Assembly: GCA_022843345.1 (NCBI GenBank)
Contig: JALHNW010000154.1
Coordinates: 1 to 5,406 of the forward strand
Direction of reading: 5' to 3'
Length of the DNA stretch: 5,406 nt
DNA from: Rubritepida sp.
Lineage (GTDB): Bacteria > Pseudomonadota > Alphaproteobacteria > Acetobacterales > Acetobacteraceae
A program made the translations under genes and the position numbers. Shown here piece by piece: positions 1 to 4,689 of the stretch (the first letter of the stretch is position 1; every line of letters starts with the position of its first letter). Below the pieces are notes generated by a model. The model made no database searches. It saw only the letters and a program-made list of their open reading frames with translations, and was not told the DNA's origin.

Positions 1-15
1 CGGCCGAAGTGCCAT
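1..15 (-). CDS. Possible first codons of the next phage gene (cut by the window edge)
   Basis: Thirteen bases after the chaperone-like gene's TAA a minus-strand ATG at 15 opens a frame reading M-A-L-R-P to the edge of the window. Tail operons normally continue here with a chaperone extension or the tape measure gene, so a start is plausible. Only five codons are visible and no clear Shine-Dalgarno precedes the ATG. It also sits in the loop/right arm of a small inverted repeat, so the call is weak. Confidence 0.25.
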
Positions 16-21
16 TCGGCC
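2..21. repeat. Inverted repeat (stem-loop) after the chaperone-like gene
   Basis: GGCCGAA at 2-8 pairs perfectly with TTCGGCC at 15-21 around a 6-nt loop. It lies just past the TAA of the chaperone-like gene on the minus strand. There is no T-run visible on the minus side before the window ends, so it could be a terminator stem or simply part of the next reading frame. Confidence 0.35.
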
Positions 22-28
22 CGAGCCC

Positions 29-406
29 TTAGCCGTTTCCCTCCAGGGCCACGGCGGCGACCGGTCCGGTGGCGCGGTCCCAGAAGGCGGCCGCCATCTC
101 GTCCATGTCCATCAGCCGCTCTACGGCCTCGGGCGAGAGCGGCAGCGGATTGCCGGCGGCGTCGCCGACGCCCTCCCAATCGGTGACGGCGTGGCGGGCC
201 AGCGCCTTGACGAGGAAGGCGAAGGCGAGACCGCGGGCCATGTCGGGGTCGAGGTCGGCCTCCGCGGCCCGCAGCGCGCCGAGGCGCCGGGCGGAGCCGG
301 CCTGGGCGGCGGCCATGACGGCGGTGGTGACGGGGCGGATTTCCACGCGGACGCCGCGCGGCAAGTCGAGCCAGTACGGCTCGACCGGGAGGTCGAGGGT
401 GAGCAT
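29..406 (-). CDS. Phage tail assembly chaperone-like protein
   Basis: A small acidic protein of 125 residues from the ATG at 406, or 127 residues if the in-frame TTG at 412 is used. The N-terminus is a short beta-rich segment (LTLDLPVEPYWLDLP, then VRVEIRPV). A helical, Ala-rich middle contains FAFLVKALARHAV. The second half has the pattern DWEGVGDAAGNPLPLSPEAV followed by a helix ending in AAFWDR. This 'xW.GV.D..G.P.P.(T/S)PE' pattern is typical of phage tail assembly chaperones, which keep the tape measure protein soluble during tail assembly. Length fits that class. An AAGGA at 422-418 lies 5 nt before the TTG and 11 nt before the ATG, so the start is ambiguous by two codons. The call rests on pattern and context; no programmed frameshift product can be seen because the downstream sequence is cut off. 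Confidence 0.62.
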   Translation of the reverse strand: MLTLDLPVEPYWLDLPRGVRVEIRPVTTAVMAAAQAGSARRLGALRAAEADLDPDMARGLAFAFLVKALARHAVTDWEGVGDAAGNPLPLSPEAVERLMDMDEMAAAFWDRATGPVAAVALEGNG

Positions 407-417
407 GTGCAACTTCG

Positions 418-422
418 TCCTT
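418..422 (-). promoter_or_regulatory. Shine-Dalgarno AAGGA of the chaperone-like gene
   Basis: AAGGA on the minus strand, 5 nt before TTG (412) and 11 nt before ATG (406). Both spacings are off the optimum, so it does not settle the start. It overlaps TTCAGACTGAA (421-431), a near-perfect palindrome with a single-base centre that could form a small hairpin at the ribosome site. Confidence 0.45.
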
Positions 423-480
423 CAGACTGAATGTGAGTCGCCCCAGCGGCACAGCAGCGCTGCGCTTGGGCGATGATGAG

Positions 481-494
481 CACTATTCACTATT
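481..494. repeat. Tandem CACTATT repeat in an AT-rich patch
   Basis: CACTATT occurs twice head to tail (481-487 and 488-494), followed by CTGCTAGC. The patch stands out as AT-rich in a very GC-rich window. On the minus strand it reads AGAATAGTGAATAGTG, which includes CAGAAT (-10-like, 4 of 6 matches) about 18 nt after TTCATT (weak -35). It could be a promoter restoring transcription of the downstream phage genes, a regulator site, or an insertion scar. Confidence 0.4.
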
Positions 495-504
495 CTGCTA
501 GCCA

Positions 505-528
505 GCCGCGGCCCGAATGAATCGCGGC
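505..528 (-). terminator. Possible stem-loop after the lrp-type gene
   Basis: GCCGCG at 505-510 and CGCGGC at 523-528 form a 6-bp GC stem with a 12-nt loop, about 35 nt past the stop of the Lrp-type gene in its direction of transcription. No T-tract follows on the minus strand, so if it terminates transcription it would be inefficient or factor-assisted. In such GC-rich DNA a stem of this size can occur by chance. Confidence 0.22.
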
Positions 529-562
529 GTCTGACCCAAAGCAGCCCCCCACCACCTGCGGT

Positions 563-1114
563 TCAGCGTTGCTTGCGCAGACGGGTAGGCCGCTGGGATT
601 TGCCGGCCGGGTTCGACGCCTGCAGGTGCCCGGTGGGAAGTGCCGTCGTGTACTTCACCTGCTCCAGCGCAAAGGAGGAACGGAGGTTGGCGACGCCTGA
701 GATGGTTGTCAGGTGGTCGACGACGAAGCGGTGATATTGCGCTAGGTCTTCGACGACGACACGCAGCAGGTAGTCCGCGTCGCCGCTCATCAGGTAGCAT
801 TCCATAACTTCCGGCCGGCGCGCGATGCGCGCCTGGAAGGCCCGCAGCGCCGCCTCGTTCTGCTTCTCCAGGGTCACCTGCACGAAGACATTCACGTTGA
901 GATGGAGCGCAACCGGATCGACGACCGCAACGGAACGCTGGATCACGCCGCTGCTGCGCAGCTCCTCCAGCCTGCGCCAGCAGGAGGAGGAGGTCGCGCC
1001 GGCGGCCGTGGCCAGCTCCGCCAGGCCGATATCGCTGTTCGCTTGCAGCAACTCGATGATGCGGATGCTGAGTGGGTCGAGCCCCTCTGAAATTCTTTTC
1101 CGCAAGGCAGCCAT
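563..1114 (-). CDS. Lrp/AsnC-family transcriptional regulator
   Basis: A 183-residue DNA-binding regulator of the leucine-responsive (feast/famine) family; these form dimers to octamers and sense amino acids. The N-terminal winged helix-turn-helix spans about residues 12-60: LDPLSIRIIELLQ, then LAELATAAGATSSSCWRRLEELRSSGVI with the recognition helix near residues 41-51. The C-terminal RAM ligand-binding/oligomerisation domain covers about 70-158, with the hallmark GDADYLLRVVV at 111-121 and the family-typical RSSFALEQVKYTTALP at 145-160. A basic tail of about 20 residues (ending RPTRLRKQR) extends beyond the usual end. The ATG at 1114 fits the family N-terminus; a longer frame from GTG at 1210 would run over the divergent operon's ribosome site and adds no domain. 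A GGAG lies only 1 nt before the ATG, so the ribosome site is poor. Divergent transcription from the E1-like gene implies it regulates that operon, and probably itself. The nearest described arrangement is mdeR of P. putida. Confidence 0.93.
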   Translation of the reverse strand: MAALRKRISEGLDPLSIRIIELLQANSDIGLAELATAAGATSSSCWRRLEELRSSGVIQRSVAVVDPVALHLNVNVFVQVTLEKQNEAALRAFQARIARRPEVMECYLMSGDADYLLRVVVEDLAQYHRFVVDHLTTISGVANLRSSFALEQVKYTTALPTGHLQASNPAGKSQRPTRLRKQR

Positions 1115-1159
1115 TCTCCGCGAAAGATTCTCGCATGTGGCGGAATGTGGGGCCCGTTT

Positions 1160-1194
1160 GCAAGCCTTTGCCGCCGCGCCGCGCCTAGGCTTGC
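1160..1194. repeat. 8-bp inverted repeat GCAAGCCT/AGGCTTGC, candidate operator or leader hairpin
   Basis: GCAAGCCT (1160-1167) is the exact reverse complement of AGGCTTGC (1187-1194), with 19 nt between the arms. The right arm ends 4 nt before the Shine-Dalgarno GGAGG (1199-1203) of the E1-like gene. It can therefore act as a DNA operator or, if transcribed, as a hairpin near the ribosome site. Confidence 0.45.
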
Positions 1195-1198
1195 CGCC

Positions 1199-1203
1199 GG
1201 AGG
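1199..1203 (+). promoter_or_regulatory. Shine-Dalgarno GGAGG that sets the E1-like start at 1214
   Basis: A perfect GGAGG lies 10 nt before the ATG at 1214. This supports 1214 over the upstream in-frame ATG at 1145, which would add 23 Arg/Ala-rich residues absent from the family and would read through the operator region. A second GGAGG at 1252-1256 lies 5 nt before an internal ATG at 1262, so a product 16 residues shorter is also possible. Confidence 0.6.
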
Positions 1204-1213
1204 TCGCCACGCC

Positions 1214-3580
1214 ATGCTCGATACCATCACCCAGACCAGCACCCGCATGACGGAGGCGCGGATGCTCGCCGCGCTCGAGCGGAAGATCCTCTGGCTTTCA
1301 TCCTGGACCGTCCATAACGCTAACCACCTCCGTCCCAACGTCGATGGCGTGAAGGTCGGCGGGCACCAGGCCTCCTCCGCCTCGGTCGCCGCGATCATGA
1401 CGGCGCTGTATCTCGGCGTGCTGCGGCCGGAGGACCGCGTGGCGGTGAAGCCGCATGCCTCGCCCGTCTTCCACGCCATCCAGTACCTGCTCGGCAACCA
1501 GTCGCGGACGCAGCTCGAGCGCTTCCGCGCCTTCGGCGGCGCGCAGTCCTACCCGTCCCGCACCAAGGACCATGACGACGTGGATTTCTCCACGGGTTCG
1601 GTCGGCCTCGGCGCGGCGCAGACGATCTTCGCCAGCCTGGTGCAGGACTACCTGCGGCTGCACGGATTGGGCGGCACCGGTCCGGAAGGCCGGATGATCG
1701 CCATCGTCGGCGATGCCGAGATGGATGAGGGCAACATCTACGAGGCGCTGCTGGAAGGCGCCCGCCACGGGCTGCGCAACACCTGGTGGGTGGTGGACTA
1801 CAACCGCCAGAGCCTGGATGCCGTGATCGGTGACGGCCTGAACGACAAGATCCTCGGCACCTTCACGAACATGGGCTGGGACGTGGTGGTGCTGAAGCAT
1901 GGCCTGCTGCAGCAGGCAGCCTTCGCCGAACCTGGCGGCGATCGGCTGCGCGCCTGGATCGACGCCTGCCCGAATGCGCTCTACGCCGCGCTCACCTTCC
2001 AGGGCGGCGCGGCCTGGCGCCGGCGGCTCGAGGAGGAGCTGGGCGATGGCGGCAGCGTCTCCGCTTTGCTCGCGCGGCGCAGCGACGCGGAACTGGCGGC
2101 GCTGATGACCAACCTCGGCGGCCACGACATCGGGCTGCTGCTCGAGGCCTTCCGCGGCGTCGGGCACGACCGCCCGGTCTGCTTCCTCGCCTACACGATC
2201 AAGGGCATGGGCCTGCCGCTGGCCGGGCACAAGGACAACCATGCGGGGCTGCTGAACCCCGAGCAGATGGCGGCCTGGCGCGCCAGCATGGGCATCCGCC
2301 CCGGGCGTGAGTGGGCCCTGGCCGAGGGCCTCGAGATCGAGGAGGCGGAGCTGCGGCACTTCCTGGCCGCGGTGCCCTTCAATCGGCGCGGCCCGCGTCG
2401 GCTGGCCGCACCCGCGCTGCCCGTGCCCGAGAGCATTGCCGTGGAGCCGCAGGCGACGACATCCACCCAGGCAGGCTTCGGCCACCTGATGCACGCGCTG
2501 GCGCGCAGCGACGCGCCGATCGCCGACCGCATCGTCACCACCAGCCCGGATGTCACGGTCTCCACCAATCTCGGCGGCTGGGTCGGCCGGCGCGGCCTTT
2601 TCGCGCGGGAGGCGCGGGGCGACATCTTCCGCGAGGAGAAGATCCCCTCCGCCTTCCGCTGGGAAGCGGGGCCGCGCGGACAGCATGTCGAGCTTGGCAT
2701 CGCCGAGATGAACCTGTTCCTGATGCTCTCGGCGCTTGGCCTGTCGGACAGCCTGTTCGGCGAGCGCCTGATCCCCGTCGGCACGCTGTACGACCCCTTC
2801 GTCTGCCGCGGCCTCGATGCGATGAACTACGCCTGCTACCAGGATGCGCGCTTCATCCTGGCGGGCACGCCATCCGGCATCACCCTGGCGCCGGAGGGGG
2901 GCGCGCACCAATCCATCGGCACGCCGCTGATCGGGATGGCGCAGCCCGGCCTCTCGACCTTCGAGCCCGCCTTCGTGGACGAGCTGGCGACCATCCTGCG
3001 ATGGTCGCTGGGCCATGTGCAGGCGCCGGGTGCCGAGGGCGGATCGGTCTATCTGCGGCTGTCGACCCGGCCGGTCGAACAGCCCCGGCGCGCCATGACG
3101 CCGGCGCTGGCCGAGGCGGTGGTGGCCGGCGGCTACTGGCTGCGCGAGCCCGGGTCGAACTGCGCCGTCGCCATCGCCTATGCCGGCGCGGTGGCGCCGG
3201 AGGCGATTGCCGCCGCGGGCCGGCTGGCCGGCCTCAGGCGTGATGTCGGCGTGCTGGCCGTGACCTCCGCCGACCGCCTGTTCGCGGGATGGCGCGCGGC
3301 GGAGACGGCGCGCATGGCGGGGGAGGAGGCGCCGCCCAGCCATGTCGAGCAGCTGCTGCGGCGCCTGCCGCGGCATTGCTGCCTGGTGACCGTGGCGGAC
3401 GCCCATCCCGCCGCGCTCGGCTGGCTCGGCAGCGTGGAGGGGCATCGGACCAAGGCGCTCGGCGTGGATCGCTTCGGCCAGAGCGGCAGCGTCGCCGACT
3501 TGTACGGCGAATACGGCCTGGACACGGGCGCCATCCTGCGCGCCGCCCAGCTCGGCTCGCCCGGTCCGCGCCTGGCATGA
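1214..3580 (+). CDS. Thiamine-diphosphate 2-oxoacid dehydrogenase E1-like protein (AceE/MdeB type)
   Basis: A 788-residue cytoplasmic ThDP enzyme of the transketolase/homodimeric E1 superfamily; the likely reaction is decarboxylation of a 2-oxoacid. Domains in order: ThDP pyrophosphate-binding domain (about 10-360), pyrimidine-binding domain (about 416-625), C-terminal transketolase-like domain (about 637-788). Visible motifs: GGHQAS with H51 and KPHASP with H81, matching E. coli AceE H106 and H142 (GGHMAS, GHISPG); the Mg-ThDP motif GDAEMDE (D167) followed by DYNRQSLD (N197, Q199), matching GDGEMDE...NCNLQRLDG; the active-site loop GHKDNH (H339, H343); the catalytic Glu in LGIAEMN (E498), matching INELG; EGGAHQS (H565), closer to transketolase DGPTHQP than to AceE QHEDGHSH; and a C-terminal RFGQSGSVADLYGEYGLD like AceE GFGRSDSRENLRHHFEVD. 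It is about 100 residues shorter than AceE (887), mostly from about 55 missing N-terminal residues. No E2 or E3 gene is present. Together with the Lrp-type and PLP neighbours this points to the MdeB branch (described as 2-oxobutyrate-active). Substrate is inferred, not shown; other annotations could read 'transketolase' or 'pyruvate dehydrogenase'. Confidence 0.85.
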   Translation: MLDTITQTSTRMTEARMLAALERKILWLSSWTVHNANHLRPNVDGVKVGGHQASSASVAAIMTALYLGVLRPEDRVAVKPHASPVFHAIQYLLGNQSRTQLERFRAFGGAQSYPSRTKDHDDVDFSTGSVGLGAAQTIFASLVQDYLRLHGLGGTGPEGRMIAIVGDAEMDEGNIYEALLEGARHGLRNTWWVVDYNRQSLDAVIGDGLNDKILGTFTNMGWDVVVLKHGLLQQAAFAEPGGDRLRAWIDACPNALYAALTFQGGAAWRRRLEEELGDGGSVSALLARRSDAELAALMTNLGGHDIGLLLEAFRGVGHDRPVCFLAYTIKGMGLPLAGHKDNHAGLLNPEQMAAWRASMGIRPGREWALAEGLEIEEAELRHFLAAVPFNRRGPRRLAAPALPVPESIAVEPQATTSTQAGFGHLMHALARSDAPIADRIVTTSPDVTVSTNLGGWVGRRGLFAREARGDIFREEKIPSAFRWEAGPRGQHVELGIAEMNLFLMLSALGLSDSLFGERLIPVGTLYDPFVCRGLDAMNYACYQDARFILAGTPSGITLAPEGGAHQSIGTPLIGMAQPGLSTFEPAFVDELATILRWSLGHVQAPGAEGGSVYLRLSTRPVEQPRRAMTPALAEAVVAGGYWLREPGSNCAVAIAYAGAVAPEAIAAAGRLAGLRRDVGVLAVTSADRLFAGWRAAETARMAGEEAPPSHVEQLLRRLPRHCCLVTVADAHPAALGWLGSVEGHRTKALGVDRFGQSGSVADLYGEYGLDTGAILRAAQLGSPGPRLA

Positions 3581-4527
3581 CGCCGGCGCTGCGCCCTCCC
3601 GGGACCGCTGCGTCCGCCCTCGACCTCATCGGCAGGACGCCGCTGGTCGCGCTGGACCGTGTCCATTGTGGACCCGGGCAGATCGTCGCCAAGGCCGAGT
3701 TCATGCAGCCTGGGGGCAGCGTGAAAGACCGTGCCGCCCGCGCAATCCTCCTTGCCGCGCGGTCGGACGGAAGGCTGCTCCCCGGTGCGCCGGTGGTCGA
3801 GATGACGAGCGGCAACATGGGCGCGGGCCTGGCGGTCGCCTGCGCCGCGCTCGGCCACCCGCTCGTCGTCACGATGTCCGCCGGCAACAGCCAGCAACGC
3901 GCCCGCATGCTCGAGGCGCTCGGCGCCGAGGTGAGGCTCGTGCCGCAGGTTGACGGGGTTCCGGGGCAGGTGACCGGCGCCGACATTGCCGCGGCTGCGG
4001 AGTCCGCGCGGACCCTCGCCGCTGAGCGGGGTGGCTTCTATGTCAACCAGTTCCACGCCTCCGAAGGCGTGCGGGCGCATGAGGAGACGACCGGTCCGGA
4101 GATTTGGGACCAAGCCCGTGGTCATGTGGATGGCTGGGTCGCGTGCGTCGGGACCGGCGCGACCTTCCTCGGCGTGGCTGCCGCCCTTCGGCGACGAAAC
4201 CCTAGCCTGTTCTGCGCGGCGGTCGAGCCGGCGGGATGCCAGCCCCTTGCCGGCTTGGCCGTCGTAAAGGCGCGTCACCTATTGCAGGGGACGGGATACG
4301 GCAGCGTGCCAGCGCATTGGGATGCCGGCTTGGCGGATACAACCATTTCCGTCACGGATGATGAGGCCGAACACTGGCGCCACCTTCTAGCGACGCGCGA
4401 AGGGCTGCATGTCGGCTACTCCGCGGCCGCCAATGTCTGTGCGGCTGCCATGCTCCTGAAGGCAGGTCGCCTGCCGCCCACCGCCGTTGTCGCGACCGTG
4501 CTCTGCGACACCGGCCTAAAGTACTGA
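3577..4527 (+). CDS. Fold-type II PLP enzyme, cysteine synthase/cystathionine beta-synthase family
   Basis: A 316-residue PLP enzyme without a CBS regulatory domain. Motifs in order: LIGRTPLV (17-24); KAEFMQPGGSVKDRAA (39-54) with K50 as the PLP Schiff-base lysine; TSGNMG (77-82), the substrate-carboxylate loop, normally TSGNTG; YVNQF (155-159); AHEETTGPEIW (167-177), shared with bacterial CysK-like proteins; GTGAT (192-196), the phosphate-binding loop, normally GTGGT; GTGYGSVP (238-245), matching CysK GIGAGFIP; EGLHVGYSAAAN (275-286), where CysK has EGILAGISSGAA; and LCDTGLKY at the C-terminus, where CysK has PSSGERY. The family does beta-replacement or beta-elimination on Ser, Cys or O-acetylserine; the altered loops argue against assuming ordinary O-acetylserine sulfhydrylase. 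The start is the ATG of an ATGA overlap with the E1-like stop, with no good Shine-Dalgarno, implying translational coupling. A role supplying a 2-oxoacid to the E1-like enzyme is inferred. Codons in the last third (CTA, GTA, CGA, CCT) look less GC-biased than in the E1-like gene. Confidence 0.85.
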   Translation: MTPALRPPGTAASALDLIGRTPLVALDRVHCGPGQIVAKAEFMQPGGSVKDRAARAILLAARSDGRLLPGAPVVEMTSGNMGAGLAVACAALGHPLVVTMSAGNSQQRARMLEALGAEVRLVPQVDGVPGQVTGADIAAAAESARTLAAERGGFYVNQFHASEGVRAHEETTGPEIWDQARGHVDGWVACVGTGATFLGVAAALRRRNPSLFCAAVEPAGCQPLAGLAVVKARHLLQGTGYGSVPAHWDAGLADTTISVTDDEAEHWRHLLATREGLHVGYSAAANVCAAAMLLKAGRLPPTAVVATVLCDTGLKY

Positions 4528-4536
4528 CGACGGCCT

Positions 4537-4558
4537 ACGCAGGAAGTCCCACCTGCGT
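4537..4558 (+). terminator. Possible terminator stem-loop after the PLP gene
   Basis: ACGCAGG (4537-4543) pairs exactly with CCTGCGT (4552-4558) across an 8-nt loop, starting 10 nt after the PLP gene stop. There is no T-tract directly behind it (the T6 run is 37 nt further on), so it is not a standard intrinsic terminator. Its place between convergent genes suits a terminator or an mRNA 3'-end-protecting hairpin. Confidence 0.35.
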
Positions 4559-4603
4559 CGCGAAGGCCCGCGCGGCAGAACGTCTATCAAGGGATTTTTT
4601 GCA

Positions 4604-4617
4604 ATGCCAAGGGGCAT
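4604..4617. repeat. Small hairpin ATGCC/GGCAT next to a T6 run
   Basis: ATGCC (4604-4608) and GGCAT (4613-4617) form a 5-bp stem with a 4-nt loop, 3 nt after TTTTTT (4595-4600). Read on either strand the order is wrong for an intrinsic terminator: the T-run comes before the stem on plus, and the stem is followed by A's on minus. Its role is unknown. Confidence 0.25.
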
Positions 4618-4689
4618 GGCTCTGGCGAACGTCGCCTATGCAAGAGTCTGCTCACCGCCCAACGCCTTACTCAGGCAGCGCAGGGGGCT

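Larger units (their letters stand above)
413..562. other. Left border between phage tail gene and cassette; no gene seen
   Basis: 150 bases without a supportable gene. It should contain the native 5' leader of the phage chaperone gene (probably from about 480 down to 413) and the end of the inserted segment. Visible structures are a 10-bp palindrome GCAGCGCTGC at 454-463, a tandem 7-bp repeat at 481-494 in a locally AT-rich patch, and a hairpin at 505-528. The exact joint cannot be placed by eye. Confidence 0.5.
1115..1213. promoter_or_regulatory. Divergent promoter/operator region with clustered repeats
   Basis: This 99-bp region lies between the two divergent starts and should hold both promoters and the Lrp-type binding sites. 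It contains: ATGTGG at 1135-1140 and 1145-1150 (10-bp period, one helical turn); the palindrome TTGCAA at 1158-1163; the inverted pair GCAAGCCT (1160-1167) and AGGCTTGC (1187-1194); the palindrome GCCTAGGC at 1183-1190; and the direct repeat TTGCCGCCG at 1168-1176 and 1191-1199. Lrp-type proteins commonly bind several phased, degenerate sites. I could not identify convincing -35/-10 boxes on either strand. Confidence 0.6.
563..4527. other. Three-gene metabolic cassette (regulator, E1-like, PLP enzyme) within a tail operon
   Basis: An Lrp-type regulator and a divergent two-gene operon make a self-contained unit with its own regulator and regulatory region, no phage structural function, and phage genes on both sides. 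This is the pattern expected of a 'moron' or cargo unit. The similarity to the P. putida mdeR-mdeA-mdeB locus supports a joint role in amino-acid breakdown via a 2-oxoacid. Mobility is inferred from the interrupted tail gene order only; no recombinase or clear terminal repeats were found. Confidence 0.55.
4528..4689. other. Right border between cassette and tail tube gene; no gene seen
   Basis: 162 bases between two convergent stops. It contains a 7-bp stem-loop (4537-4558), a T6 run at 4595-4600, and a small hairpin ATGCC/GGCAT at 4604-4617. A minus-strand frame of 34 codons from ATG at 4617 is visible but runs into the end of the PLP gene, and I recognise nothing in it. The patch around 4580-4605 is locally AT-rich and may be foreign or remnant sequence. 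The native phage leader sequence should lie nearest 4690. Confidence 0.5.

Noticed and set aside
1148..1162. Sigma-54-like promoter (TGGGG...TTTGCA) before the E1-like gene
   Set aside because: The GG to GC spacing is 11, not the strictly required 12, and the TGGCAC box is poorly matched. No sigma-54 activator is nearby; Lrp-type control is more likely.
1115..1210. Longer Lrp-type protein from GTG 1210
   Set aside because: The extra 32 residues do not match the family and would overlap the divergent gene's ribosome site; the ATG at 1114 matches the usual N-terminus.
1145..1213. N-terminal extension of the E1-like protein from ATG 1145
   Set aside because: It adds 23 Arg/Ala-rich residues not expected in the family, crosses the repeat-rich operator, and lacks a ribosome site. 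ATG 1214 has GGAGG.
1298..3445. Long open frame on the minus strand opposite the E1-like gene (715 codons)
   Set aside because: It is the antisense shadow of a GC-rich gene: low-complexity Arg/Ala/Gly/His composition, no recognisable domain, while the plus frame has all catalytic motifs.
585..4538. GTAGGCCG (585-592) mirrored by CGGCCTAC (4531-4538) as cassette terminal inverted repeats
   Set aside because: Only 8 bp, the left copy lies inside the Lrp-type coding region, and flanking bases do not match; expected by chance in such GC-rich sequence.
4516..4617. 34-codon minus-strand ORF in the right border (starts MPLGIAKNP)
   Set aside because: Overlaps the end of the PLP gene, no ribosome site, no recognisable family; most likely chance.
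4595..4617. Intrinsic terminator made of the T6 run and the ATGCC/GGCAT hairpin
   Set aside because: The T-run precedes the stem on plus, and A's follow it on minus, so the order is wrong on both strands.
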